A DNA stretch of 64,000 bases, taken from Thalassovita mangrovi (lineage in GTDB: Bacteria > Pseudomonadota > Alphaproteobacteria > Rhodobacterales > Rhodobacteraceae). The stretch lies in the NCBI RefSeq assembly GCF_009857745.1, contig NZ_WWEN01000003.1, positions 558,001-622,000 on the forward strand, given 5' to 3'. Below the pieces are notes generated by a model. That model saw only the letters and a program-made list of their open reading frames with translations, ran no database searches and was not told the DNA's origin. Shown here piece by piece: positions 9,820-18,989 of the stretch (its first letter is position 1; each line of letters starts with the position of its first letter). The position numbers and the translations under genes were made by a program.

Positions 9820-10644
9820 TCATCTTCCACGGCTCCAGGCGGAATTGTTTGGGCCGATTTTCACCATCAGCGCAACCAGCGCGTAGACGGCAAAGCCCAG
9901 CGGGTGGCGCAGGATATTCGCGATCAGCCGGGCCAGTTCATAGCGCCGCTTGTCGTCATTGCGCAGAAGATCGGGGTATTTCGCGGCGATTTCGGCAACG
10001 CCGATATTCTGCCGCCGCCGCACTTTGACAAGGTTACCTAACCCTTCGACCAGCGGCCAGTCATAGGGCGCGGGCACCAAGACCCGTTCTTCGGGCGTGA
10101 AGGACAGGCGGGCGAAGGTATCGTCGGATATGATGTCGGGGAAGGCCTCCCAGCGGGCGCGCCCCGCCGCGTTCATCGCGAACAGCCCGCAGCCCGGCAC
10201 GCCGTCGGTCATGAAGGGCACGGTCAGGTAAAAGGCGCGATAGGCGCGGCTGGCCCCGCTTTCCGGCACCGGGATATGGACCTCGCCGCTGGCATAGCGC
10301 GGCGCGTCGGTTTCAAGCGCCCCGGCGATCTGGCGCATCAGCCCGGGGCTGACCGTGACATCGGCGTCGAGATAGGCGCGGCTGGTCCCGGTGGCGACCA
10401 GATCGCCCGCGTTGAGCGCGCCGAGCTTGCCGCCCTCGGTCAGTTCGATCACCTCGAAGCCCCAGCCCTTTTCCTGCGCCTTATCCGCGAAATCGCGGGC
10501 GCGGTCGGCGGTGTCGTCGTCGCAGCCATTCGCGACGACAATGATTTCCATCCCGCCCGGCTGCATGTCCGAAGCCAGCAGGCCGGACAGGCAGGCGCCG
10601 ATCAGCGCGCCTTCGTTATTGGCTGGGATGATTATTGAAATCAT
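9820..10644 (-). CDS. Glycosyltransferase family 2
   Basis: 274 residues from ATG at 10644; a TTG 24 bp upstream is less convincing. A GT-A fold begins MISIIIPANNEGALIGACL, with EIIVVANGCDDDTAD and AYLDADVTVSPGL as the nucleotide-sugar and metal motifs. The C-terminal region (DDTFARLSFTPEERVLVPAP, then VRRRQNIGVAEI) carries the ED-like acceptor segment seen in processive or semi-processive GT2 enzymes. One hydrophobic stretch near the C-terminus (LGFAVYALVALMVKI) may anchor it to the membrane. It lies just ahead of the flippase on the same strand and is divergent from the GT4 gene at 10845, with 200 bp of AT-richer promoter DNA between. Substrate cannot be read from sequence. Confidence 0.87.
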   Translation of the reverse strand: MISIIIPANNEGALIGACLSGLLASDMQPGGMEIIVVANGCDDDTADRARDFADKAQEKGWGFEVIELTEGGKLGALNAGDLVATGTSRAYLDADVTVSPGLMRQIAGALETDAPRYASGEVHIPVPESGASRAYRAFYLTVPFMTDGVPGCGLFAMNAAGRARWEAFPDIISDDTFARLSFTPEERVLVPAPYDWPLVEGLGNLVKVRRRQNIGVAEIAAKYPDLLRNDDKRRYELARLIANILRHPLGFAVYALVALMVKIGPNNSAWSRGR

Positions 10645-10774
10645 CGGTTTACCTAAACAATCTTTCAAATGGCCGCGGGTGCCCCGAGGCGCGGCGGAAG
10701 TTGATTCAATATTGCAACAGCGCCCCGTCGATTGCCAGCGTCGCCGATGTTCAACAACACTTTGTGGTTTAACT

Positions 10775-10803
10775 TTGACCCTGTCGTGGATTTCTTTGTT
10801 TTA
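10775..10803 (+). promoter_or_regulatory. Candidate promoter for the GT4 gene at 10845
   Basis: TTGACC at 10775-10780 and GTTTTA at 10798-10803 are 17 bp apart in the AT-rich 200 bp divergent spacer. The -35 is good and the -10 is weak. An AGAAAGGG ribosome site follows before the GTG at 10845. Confidence 0.3.
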
Positions 10804-10844
10804 AGTAATCGTTCATGAAGGTTTAACGCAGAAAGGGATCGGAC

Positions 10845-12044
10845 GTGCCGCCTATTTCCAAGCTTGGATATCTTGTGCCGCAATTTCCGGGGCAAACCCA
10901 TATCTTTTTCTGGCGCGAAATCCTGAAGATCGAAGAGGCCGGGGTGGAGGTCTGTCTGTTTTCCACCCGCCCGCCGCCGCCCGGTCTGATTTCGCATGCC
11001 TGGTCGCAGGCGGCGATGGAACGCACCGAATACCTGGCCAGCACCTCCGTCCCGTCGCTTCTGGCGACCCTGCTGCGGCTGCCCTTGGCGGAACTCTTGC
11101 GTGACGGGCTGGGCCGCGATTTCTGGCGCGACGTGTTGATTTCCCTGCCCGCCGCGCGCCGTCTGGCGCAGCAGTGCAGGGCGCGGGGCATTCCCCATGT
11201 CCACGCCCATTCCTGCGGCCGCGCGGCGTTGATCGCGGCCCTGGCGCACCGGCTTTACGGGATCAGCTACAGCATCAGCCTGCATGGCGCTCTGGAAGAT
11301 TACGGGCCGGGCCAGCGCTTCAAATGGCGCGGGGCGAAATTCGCCGCCGTGATCACCGAGGCGTTGCTGGCCGACATCCGTCCCAAGCTGGGCGATGCCC
11401 TGCCCGACAGGGTGGTGATCCAACCGATGGGCGTCGATACCGACCGCTTGCGCCGCGATGCGCCTTACGAGCCGCCGCGCCAAGGTGAGACCCTGCGCCT
11501 GTTCACCTGCGCGCGGCTGCACATGGTGAAGGGACATCAGGACGTGTTGCAGGCGGTACGGATGATGCTGGATCAGGGGATCGACGTGCAGTTGGAAATC
11601 GCAGGGGAGGACGATGCGGGCGGCGGCGGTTTCCACACGGTTCTGGACGAAAAGATCGCGGAACTGGGATTGTCCGGTCACGTGACGCTGCTCGGCGCGG
11701 TGCCGGAAGAGGTCGTTCGGGACAAGCTGCTGGCGGCGCATATCTTCGTGCTGGCGAGCTGGCACGAACCGCTGGGCGTGGCCTATATGGAGGCGATGAG
11801 CTGCGGGGTGCCGACGATCGGCACCGATGCGGGCGGGGTGCATGAATTGATCAGCGACGGGCAGGACGGCGTCCTGGTGCCGCCGAAATCGCCCGAGGCG
11901 CTGGTCGGTGCGATCAAGGCGCTGGCGGAAGATCCCGAAACCTGCCGCCGGTTGTCGGCGGCAGGGCGGCAGACCGTGGTCGATCGCTTTGGCGCGGGAC
12001 GGGGGGCGGAAACGCTGATCCGCGAAGCGTCGCGGGATTTGTAA
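10845..12044 (+). CDS. Glycosyltransferase family 4 (WcaL/AmsK-like)
   Basis: 399 residues, starting at GTG 10845 after AGAAAGGG. The opening (KLGYLVPQFPGQTHIFFWRE) is typical of the colanic-acid WcaL/AmsK branch of GT-B enzymes. The C-terminal half has the GT4 signature: ARLHMVKGHQDVLQAV, LGAVPEEVV, and the catalytic E-x7-E region in ASWHEPLGVAYMEAMSCGVP followed by DAGGVHELI. It is a cytoplasmic, membrane-associated sugar transferase of the polysaccharide cluster. It points away from the GT2-flippase-PKS block and towards the convergent gene at 12054, only 9 bp after its stop, so there is no room for a terminator. The sugar specificity is unknown. Confidence 0.9.
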   Translation: MPPISKLGYLVPQFPGQTHIFFWREILKIEEAGVEVCLFSTRPPPPGLISHAWSQAAMERTEYLASTSVPSLLATLLRLPLAELLRDGLGRDFWRDVLISLPAARRLAQQCRARGIPHVHAHSCGRAALIAALAHRLYGISYSISLHGALEDYGPGQRFKWRGAKFAAVITEALLADIRPKLGDALPDRVVIQPMGVDTDRLRRDAPYEPPRQGETLRLFTCARLHMVKGHQDVLQAVRMMLDQGIDVQLEIAGEDDAGGGGFHTVLDEKIAELGLSGHVTLLGAVPEEVVRDKLLAAHIFVLASWHEPLGVAYMEAMSCGVPTIGTDAGGVHELISDGQDGVLVPPKSPEALVGAIKALAEDPETCRRLSAAGRQTVVDRFGAGRGAETLIREASRDL

Positions 12045-12053
12045 GGCGGGGCC

Positions 12054-14849
12054 TTACCCCTTCGGCGTCACCGCGTAGAGCTGCCCCGGATCGCTGTCGA
12101 ATTCCAGCCGTTCCACCGACAGCATCCGCACTTCGCCTTCGGGCCCATCCGCCATCAGGAACGGCCCGTCCCAGCTCAGCCGGTAATCGCCGGGGGCGCC
12201 GGGCAGGATGGCCGTGTCGGTGCCGTCGCCGCCATGCAGCGCATCTGACCCGCCCCGACCGGCCAGCCAATCGTCGCCCGCCCGCCCAACCAGGACGTCA
12301 CGCAGCGGCGTGCCCTCCAGCAAGTCGTCACCGGGCAGCCCGCCAAGCACCAGCCCGTTCTGGAACTCGGTGACCGGGCGCGGATCCCAATCGGCTTTCC
12401 GTTCGCGGTTGTAGCGCATCAAGGCGTCCCAGCGGGGATTGCGATCGCCAAGGTAGCGCCGCGCGCCCCAGCTGCCCCATTGCGACGCGTTGGCGACATC
12501 GACGAACGCGTTGAACAGGGTGCCGCCGGCTTCCGTCCAGGCCGTCATCACCTCGCCGTAAATCGCCGCCATTTCCGGGGTGTAGTTGAAGCGGGTGTAG
12601 AAGCCGGTCAGGTCTTCGTCATTGATCCATTGGCCGTGCCCCACCACATGGGTGCCGCCCTCGTACATCACCAGGTCGAGCCCGTGTTCGCGGGCGACCT
12701 TGGCGTGATAGGGAAACAGCTCTTTGGTCAGTTCCCGCACCGATCCGCCCCTCAGCGCCTTGGCGACCTGTTCGATCGCTTCACCCTCGCCACGCTTCAG
12801 CCAGTCCTTGATGCGCGGCGCGAAATCGTCGCCACCCATCTCGAACCCGAAATACCCGGTCACCGCATAGGCATCGAAATGATCCGCGGGCGGGGTGTCG
12901 CCCTTGCCTTCCTCCAGCCAAAGCGGCGCTTGCAGCAACGCCTCCTCCAGCCCCGGCCATCCGGTATGGGTGGCGATCACCCGCACCAGCCGGTCCTTGG
13001 CCGCGTCGCCGTAAACCTCCGTCCAGATATTGGCCACCTGCGCCGCGCGCATCCCGGCGAATTGCATCCAGGCATCCTGAGCCTTGGTCCCCGGCCAGCG
13101 TTCACCCGCCCGTTCCTGCGCCCAGCGTGTTTGCGCGAAACCGAAATTCCACAGCTCGTTGGAATATTCGACATAGGCCTTCAGCCCCGGTTTCAGCCCC
13201 GCCTTGACCGTTTCGGCGAAGCGGCGGACAAAGCCGTCATCGGCCATATGCGGCATGTTGAACCACGGATCGGCGCCGATTTCATTGGCAAGCCGCAGCA
13301 TCATTTCCAGCGGCACGCCGCGGCGCATGAAGGAATAGTCGGACATAACCGGACGGTCGTCCCACGTGGCGATGGGCGAGCCGTTGGTCCCCATCCAGTC
13401 CATGAACCGGACCGCGCGCAGGTCGCGGATCAGGGCGATCCAGTTCGGGTTGAACACCTCGCCCAACTCGTGAAACGGGATGTGGTTTTCATGGATGACC
13501 TGGATATCGCGGATCGGGTCGTCCGGGTCGATATCGGTCAGTGAAATCGCAACGATCCCTTCGCCCGGGGTGAAGGAAAACCAGACCTCGCCGGGCTTAT
13601 ATTCCACGTCCTTGGCCCGGCCCAGCAGTTCGAACCTGGCCTTGCCGTTGTAGGTCAGCCGGTAACGGCCGCGAAAACTGTCCGCCTGTTCCGGCAGGTC
13701 GGACAGGATGAAGCTTTCCAGCCGGTTGACGCCTTCGGGCATCCGCAGCGGCCAGCCGTTTTCATCCAGGTATCCTTCGGCCTGCAACCGGTCGGCATCC
13801 CAACCGCCCCATTGGTCGGGCAGATGGCCGATCCAGGGGCGGGCGGTCTTCATCACGTCGATGAAGGGATATTGGGTCGACCAGTCGGCAATCCCGTTGA
13901 GCCCCATCGCCAGCGCGGGCGCTGTGAGGGCCGGAACGGGCGGCGGCGGCACATGGGCGGGGCGCACCGCGGCGGATTTCCCGTCGGACAAGAACGCCGC
14001 GATGTCCCGGTAATTCTGCCGCACCAGCGGGTGGATCGTATCGGGCAGCGGCATCGCGCCCGGCAGGCTGTCCTGAAACAGCGGGCCATAGGTGATCAGC
14101 GCGGCGAGGAAATAGAGCGTCGGCGTCCCATGCGGCGCGTCGTCGGTGAACAGATCCTGTGCGCTCAGCCCCGACAGCGCGGTGTCGTTCAGCAGATCGG
14201 CCAGGGTCGAGGCGACCGGGATCAGCGTCAGGTCCAGGTCGGGGCGGGCCTTCTGCACTTCGCGGGCGTAGTCTTCGTACCAGTCGTGGTAATCACCCTT
14301 GTTGGCCCGAAGATAGGTCCGCAGTCCCTTTTCATCGGGCGGGAAAGACACCTTGCCGGCCATTTCCGTCCAGCCTTCGTAGATGAAGAACCGCGCCTCG
14401 GGGGCTTGTGCTGCGGCCCAGTCGAACACGTTCAGGGTCGCGCTGACCGGGGTTTCGCGGCGGGGATTGTCGCCATCGAACCGTTTGGTGGGGCGCTGGT
14501 ATTGGATGAAATTCGCGGTGTTGATCACCACTGCGCCGATCCCGGCCTCGGCAAAACTCTGGCGTTCCGAATTCCACGCATGGGGCAGCGATTTGAACGA
14601 CCAGTTCGGTTCCGGGGGCAGGTTGGCGCTGAATTGCTGCAAGAACCCCCATGTGCCGTCGGCGGCGAAGCCCCGGCCGCGCGCCTGTGCGATTTCATGC
14701 AGCCAATGCGGGACCGAGGTTTCGGGGCTGTCGCTGAGATGCTGAATCAGGGAATTGCCGAAGAAGAACGCCCTCAGGTCCGCCTGCTGCGCCCGCAGCG
14801 GCGCGGCGATCAGCAGGAAAAGCAGGCTGAACAGGGGGATAAGTTTCAT
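12054..14849 (-). CDS. Secreted SGNH-esterase / glycoside-hydrolase-like protein with RTX C-terminus
   Basis: 931 residues. A Sec signal peptide covers about 1-21. An SGNH-hydrolase-like domain spans about 25-290, with GNSL (Ser33) as block I and DAPH (Asp237, His240) as block V. Residues about 330-810 look like a clan-A glycosidase: YSNELWN gives a candidate acid/base Glu565 and MYEGGTH a candidate nucleophile Glu730. The last 100 residues hold RTX-like calcium-binding nonapeptides (GDDLLEG, GRAGDDWLAG, GGSDALHGGDGTDTAIL). Its ATG overlaps the stop of the upstream GT4 by 4 bp (ATGA), so it belongs to the wzy-GT4 transcript. This suggests processing of the exported glycan. Domain assignments rest on motifs only; the substrate is not known. 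Confidence 0.82.
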   Translation of the reverse strand: MKLIPLFSLLFLLIAAPLRAQQADLRAFFFGNSLIQHLSDSPETSVPHWLHEIAQARGRGFAADGTWGFLQQFSANLPPEPNWSFKSLPHAWNSERQSFAEAGIGAVVINTANFIQYQRPTKRFDGDNPRRETPVSATLNVFDWAAAQAPEARFFIYEGWTEMAGKVSFPPDEKGLRTYLRANKGDYHDWYEDYAREVQKARPDLDLTLIPVASTLADLLNDTALSGLSAQDLFTDDAPHGTPTLYFLAALITYGPLFQDSLPGAMPLPDTIHPLVRQNYRDIAAFLSDGKSAAVRPAHVPPPPVPALTAPALAMGLNGIADWSTQYPFIDVMKTARPWIGHLPDQWGGWDADRLQAEGYLDENGWPLRMPEGVNRLESFILSDLPEQADSFRGRYRLTYNGKARFELLGRAKDVEYKPGEVWFSFTPGEGIVAISLTDIDPDDPIRDIQVIHENHIPFHELGEVFNPNWIALIRDLRAVRFMDWMGTNGSPIATWDDRPVMSDYSFMRRGVPLEMMLRLANEIGADPWFNMPHMADDGFVRRFAETVKAGLKPGLKAYVEYSNELWNFGFAQTRWAQERAGERWPGTKAQDAWMQFAGMRAAQVANIWTEVYGDAAKDRLVRVIATHTGWPGLEEALLQAPLWLEEGKGDTPPADHFDAYAVTGYFGFEMGGDDFAPRIKDWLKRGEGEAIEQVAKALRGGSVRELTKELFPYHAKVAREHGLDLVMYEGGTHVVGHGQWINDEDLTGFYTRFNYTPEMAAIYGEVMTAWTEAGGTLFNAFVDVANASQWGSWGARRYLGDRNPRWDALMRYNRERKADWDPRPVTEFQNGLVLGGLPGDDLLEGTPLRDVLVGRAGDDWLAGRGGSDALHGGDGTDTAILPGAPGDYRLSWDGPFLMADGPEGEVRMLSVERLEFDSDPGQLYAVTPKG

Positions 14850-16198
14850 CCGGTGTCGGGTCCCGTGCTGGCGTCATTGTCGAAAGGGTCCGGTTTGTCG
14901 GCGCGTTTGCCAAGGACCCAGTCATAGACTGCCAAGACCTGAGCGGCTTTTCTATCCCATGTGAAATATTCTTCGACCTTGCGGCGGGCATTTTCGCCCA
15001 TTGCGGCCAGCGGCGCGGGGTCATCGGCCAGTTCGGTCAGCTTGGCGCGGAACCCCTGCACAATGTCATCGCGGCTGCCGATCGGGATCTTGAAGCCGGT
15101 ATCGCCGGTCACCAGTTCCCCGGGGCCGGCGTAATCGACGATCAGCGGCACCAGGCCAAGCGCCATCGCCTCCAACACCACGCCGCCGCCGAATTCGCGC
15201 ACCGAGGGGAAGGCCAGCAGTTGCGACCGGGTCGCCACGTCCTGCACCTGGGTGTGATCCAGCCAGCCGTGGAAGGTGACGGCATCGGTGATCCCGTGGC
15301 TTTCGGCGAAGAATTTCAGCTCGGGCATCAGGGGCCCGTCGCCGATCAGGTCCAGCTGCAGCTTGCCCGCCTGCAGCAAAGGCAGCGCCGCCTTCAGCAG
15401 CATGTCGGGCCCCTTGTAGGGCACCAAACGGCCAATGAAGCAGGCGCGCAATACGCCGTCCGCAGGCGCGGCGCGGGTGTTGAACCGGGCCGGGTCGATG
15501 GCGTTTTCGGGGATATAGACCACCTTGCCCTGAAACCGGGACGGGATTTCCGAGCGGGTATGGCGCGACCCGGTGATGATCGCGGCGGCATGGCGCAGCA
15601 TCGCCTGCCGCCCCGGCAGCAGCTTGTAACCCGCGCGCAGATAGGACAGCCATTCGCGTTCGCGCCGACGTTCCGCGTCAAAACCCTTCGGCCAGGGCAC
15701 GCCGCCATTCAGCGGGCCCACTACGAAGGGCACCCCTGCCTTGGCGCATTTGCGGGCGATCGGGCTGGAAATCGTCGGGCTGAGCGGGGTGACGCGGTGC
15801 ACGATGTCATAGGACCCCGCGCGCAAATCGGCGCCGAAGCGTTTCCAGATCAGGTGCTCGAAATAAGGATAGGACAGCGCGTTGATCAGCTGCAGCGCGG
15901 TCCATCCCTTGCCTTCGCCCATCCGCAACAGCTTGCCCAGCGACCACAGGGGCCGGGCGATGGCTTCGGAATCCACGGCGGTGAAATCGCGGCCCTCGAC
16001 CAGCCCCGCGTTCAGGAAGGACTCGTGGTTGCGGATCTGGGTGACGATATGGACCTCCACCCGACGGCCGATGGCGCGGGCCAGCGACCAGCCCACCAAC
16101 GGCACGCTGACCCATTCGGGATTGGCGGCTTCGGCGATGATCAGAACGCGCAGGGGGCGGTCGGTTTCGCGGTCGGTGGGGGGCGGGGCGGGCGTCAT
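14846..16198 (-). CDS. Glycosyltransferase family 4
   Basis: 450 residues, ATG at 16198. A GT-B enzyme with LRVLIIAEAANPEWVSVPLV at the N-terminus (two-Rossmann fold). The C-terminal GT4 half has ACFIGRLVPYKGPDMLLKA, LIGDGPL, FHGWLDHTQV and SVREFGGGVVLEAMALGLVP with the paired glutamate region, then DYAGPGELV. It probably transfers a hexose from a nucleotide sugar to the lipid-linked repeat unit in the cytoplasm. It is the middle gene of a tight minus-strand operon: 2 bp after the Wzy-like gene and overlapping the SGNH-RTX gene start by 4 bp. The C-terminal tail after about 430 is acidic and low in structure. Confidence 0.9.
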   Translation of the reverse strand: MTPAPPPTDRETDRPLRVLIIAEAANPEWVSVPLVGWSLARAIGRRVEVHIVTQIRNHESFLNAGLVEGRDFTAVDSEAIARPLWSLGKLLRMGEGKGWTALQLINALSYPYFEHLIWKRFGADLRAGSYDIVHRVTPLSPTISSPIARKCAKAGVPFVVGPLNGGVPWPKGFDAERRREREWLSYLRAGYKLLPGRQAMLRHAAAIITGSRHTRSEIPSRFQGKVVYIPENAIDPARFNTRAAPADGVLRACFIGRLVPYKGPDMLLKAALPLLQAGKLQLDLIGDGPLMPELKFFAESHGITDAVTFHGWLDHTQVQDVATRSQLLAFPSVREFGGGVVLEAMALGLVPLIVDYAGPGELVTGDTGFKIPIGSRDDIVQGFRAKLTELADDPAPLAAMGENARRKVEEYFTWDRKAAQVLAVYDWVLGKRADKPDPFDNDASTGPDTG

Positions 16199-16200
16199 CG

Positions 16201-17592
16201 CTACATCACGCTTTGCAGTTTCATCTTGGCGGCCTTCGGCGCCTCACGCTGCACCACGCCCTTTTCGGCATAGCCCAGCAGCGCCCCGGCCAGCAGCCAG
16301 GTGATCGGCGTCAGCGTCGCGTTGGGCAGCAGGTCCAGCACGTTGATGCCCAGCACCAGGCACATGCCGCCCACATAAGGCGGGATCAGCGCGCCCTTGT
16401 CGCCGCGGTGCCTTGCCCAGACCAGGAAGATCGGCGAGGTCAGCAACAGGAACTGCGCCAGGAACCCGACCCAGCCGTAAACGCCGAAGGTGATGACCCA
16501 TAGACCGTCGGTCACGGTTTCGATCCGGCCGGTCACCGGGTCCAGGATGTGGTTGCGGCCCCAGCTGCCCCAGCCGAAGACGGGCCGTTCCAGCGCGCGG
16601 TCCAGCAGGATGTTTTCGTTTTCGAGACGGAACCCCAGCGACCCGGCGCGTTCGGGGTCGATCTTTTCGGCCTGGTGCAGGATGGCCTGTTCGGGCACCA
16701 GATCGACGGTTTTCAGAGTCGGGTAAGCGATTGCCAGCAGGGCCAGCACCACGGCGATCCTGATCTGCAGCCCGTTCGGTACGAACAAAAGCAGCGGCAG
16801 CAGGAACATCGCGTAAAGGATCGACCCGACCGATTTGCACAGCACCAGCACCAGCGCCATGTAGATCATGGTGATCAGCAGCAATCCCTTCCGGCCGCCC
16901 CGTTCCGACCGGAACAGGATCGCGGTCGAGGTCAGCGTGACCAGCGCGAAAAACGCCACCCATAGCCCGTGATACAGGAACACGATGGGCCGGAAGCCGC
17001 CATAGCGCACCATCTGGTCGAAATTGTGCTGGAAATAGCCATAGATCCAGAGGTTCAGCTGCGGGCTCAGCCGGACCTCCAGCAGCATCGGCAGGGAATA
17101 GACCAGCCCGGCGATGACCAGGGCATAGAGCAGCTCCTTCATGTCCTGTTCGTTGGCCAGCAGGGCGCGGGCCAGCAGCATCGGCGTGGCCAGCAGGATT
17201 TGCTGCAGCAGCAGCGACACGATGTCCTTGATCCCCATCCCCGGCAGCCCGACCTGGCCGTAGGAAACCGGGTCGAGATTGGCGAGCCCGGTCGGAATCG
17301 GCGCCAGGACGAAGACTACAAGCGCCCCGGCGGCCAGTTTGCTTTCAGGCAGCAGACGCAGCTTGCCCTGATACATCACCAGGCAGATCAGCAGAACCGA
17401 CAGGCTGGGCAGGGTTTCCTTAGTCATCGGCGGCATCAGCGGTATATCCAAACCGGCGGGCGGCGGCGGCAGGAACAGGTAGGCGACGATCAGGCTGGCC
17501 AACAGCGCGCGCCAGGCGGGCAGGCTGCGGAACAGCCCGACCGATACCAGCGGCCACAGCGCCAGAACCAGCAATGCAAACGTGTTTGGCAT
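16201..17592 (-). CDS. O-antigen polymerase/ligase-like membrane protein (Wzy type)
   Basis: 463 residues with about 10-12 transmembrane segments. A large soluble loop around 300-360 contains the Wzy_C/WaaL-like motif region (RLENENILLDRALERPVFGWGSWG, split here by function only), where Arg and His/Asn residues are commonly found. Such proteins polymerise or ligate undecaprenyl-linked repeat units on the periplasmic side. The ATG is at 17592 and the stop is 2 bp before the following GT4. Together with the flippase (8433) and the priming transferase (18990) it completes a Wzx/Wzy-type set. Polymerase and ligase cannot be separated by sequence inspection. Confidence 0.78.
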   Translation of the reverse strand: MPNTFALLVLALWPLVSVGLFRSLPAWRALLASLIVAYLFLPPPPAGLDIPLMPPMTKETLPSLSVLLICLVMYQGKLRLLPESKLAAGALVVFVLAPIPTGLANLDPVSYGQVGLPGMGIKDIVSLLLQQILLATPMLLARALLANEQDMKELLYALVIAGLVYSLPMLLEVRLSPQLNLWIYGYFQHNFDQMVRYGGFRPIVFLYHGLWVAFFALVTLTSTAILFRSERGGRKGLLLITMIYMALVLVLCKSVGSILYAMFLLPLLLFVPNGLQIRIAVVLALLAIAYPTLKTVDLVPEQAILHQAEKIDPERAGSLGFRLENENILLDRALERPVFGWGSWGRNHILDPVTGRIETVTDGLWVITFGVYGWVGFLAQFLLLTSPIFLVWARHRGDKGALIPPYVGGMCLVLGINVLDLLPNATLTPITWLLAGALLGYAEKGVVQREAPKAAKMKLQSVM

Positions 17593-17792
17593 TCAGCGCC
17601 TGTTCGTTCCCTCGGGCCCGATGTCACATTCTGACCCAGTTTCTTTCATATCTATTACGTGATCCGTTTATAGTCACGTTAGGGCAGAATGATGGCGTCG
17701 CAGCGGTTTTTCGGAAAAATTTCGCATTTTCCGCTGCTTTGCCGTCAGGATGATATCTACACTCGAATGACGGAACGTCGTAGAAAAGCCAG

Positions 17793-18983
17793 GTGATTTT
17801 GGACAGCCCCGCCACGATACGCCCCCTGAGGATCGCATATCTCTGCGATGCCGATCCGCGTGACCGGAACCTGTATTCGGGTGGGAACGCGCGGATTTTC
17901 GACGCGCTGAGTGGCCAGTTCGACGATATCCATATCATGCCGCTGAGCTGGGGATTGGCCGAACCGCTGCGCCGGCTGGTGCTGTCGATGCCCGAACCGA
18001 TCATCCTGCGGGCCAAGTGGCGGCTGCATCTGCTGTTTTCCCGGGTGATTTCGCGGGCGGTGGCGAAGGAACTGAAGCGGCAACGCTTCGACGTTTTGTT
18101 CTGCGCCTACAGCCTGCATTCCCTGCACGGGCTGAAACCGCCCTATCCGATCATCACCGTGTTCACCTCGGACGCGACGCCGACGGTTTATAAGCATTCC
18201 GAGGTGGGGCAGGTGTTCGACAGTTTCTTCAGCCTGTCGCGCCGGTTCGACCCGCTGATCCGGCGGGCGGAATCCGAGGTGTTGCGCAACACCGACCTGC
18301 TGCTGTGGCCGTCGAAGTGGCTGAAGGCGGAAACCGAAAGCTGGTTCGGGCTCGATCCCTCGCATGGGCAGGTGGTGCCCTGGGGCGCGAATATTCCCGA
18401 CCCCGGGACGGGCGGGACCGCGCCGCGGATCGGGGCGGGCCAGCCGGTGCGGATCCTGCTGGTGGGGCGCGATTGGTTCGCCAAGGGCGGCCCGGTCACC
18501 GTCGAGGCGGTGCAGCTGCTGCGCGACGCCGGCATCGATGCCCGGCTGACCGTTGTGGGCTGCACCCCGCCCGAAACCGGCCTGGGCGAGGCGCTGACCG
18601 TTTTCCCGTCGCTGGACAAATCGATCCCCGAGGAACTGGCCCTGTTCCAGGATCAGTACCGGCAGGCGCATTTCATGATGATGCCGTCCTTCGAATCCTA
18701 CGGCTTCGCCTTCTGCGAAGCCTCGGCCTTCGGCCTGCCGTCGCTTTGCACCGATGTGGGCGGGGTGCCGGTATGCGACGGGGTGAACGGGTTCGCCCTG
18801 CCGCCCGATGCCAGGCCGCAGGATTTTGCCGATATCGTGCAGGACCTTATCGCGGCGCCGGAACGCTATGACGCGCTCAGGGCGTCGACCCGGCGCGAAT
18901 ACGAAAAGCGGCTGAACTGGGAAGCCTGGGCAAAAACGACCGCGGCCCTGATCGAGGCGGCGGTCGCTCAGCGCGGGGTATAG
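17793..18983 (+). CDS. Glycosyltransferase, GT4-like
   Basis: 396 residues from GTG at 17793. A GT-B protein: IRPLRIAYLCDADPRDRNLYSGG at the N-terminus, VPWGANIPDPG at the interdomain linker, VRILLVGRDWFAKGGPVTVE opening the nucleotide-binding half, and MMMPSFESYGFAFCEASAFGLPSLCTDVGG as the conserved E-x7-E/GGV region. It is divergent from wzy across a 200 bp spacer and converges on the priming transferase at 18990 with only 6 bp between stops. It is one of the cluster's cytoplasmic sugar transferases; donor and acceptor unknown. Confidence 0.88.
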   Translation: MILDSPATIRPLRIAYLCDADPRDRNLYSGGNARIFDALSGQFDDIHIMPLSWGLAEPLRRLVLSMPEPIILRAKWRLHLLFSRVISRAVAKELKRQRFDVLFCAYSLHSLHGLKPPYPIITVFTSDATPTVYKHSEVGQVFDSFFSLSRRFDPLIRRAESEVLRNTDLLLWPSKWLKAETESWFGLDPSHGQVVPWGANIPDPGTGGTAPRIGAGQPVRILLVGRDWFAKGGPVTVEAVQLLRDAGIDARLTVVGCTPPETGLGEALTVFPSLDKSIPEELALFQDQYRQAHFMMMPSFESYGFAFCEASAFGLPSLCTDVGGVPVCDGVNGFALPPDARPQDFADIVQDLIAAPERYDALRASTRREYEKRLNWEAWAKTTAALIEAAVAQRGV

Positions 18984-18989
18984 CGGCGG

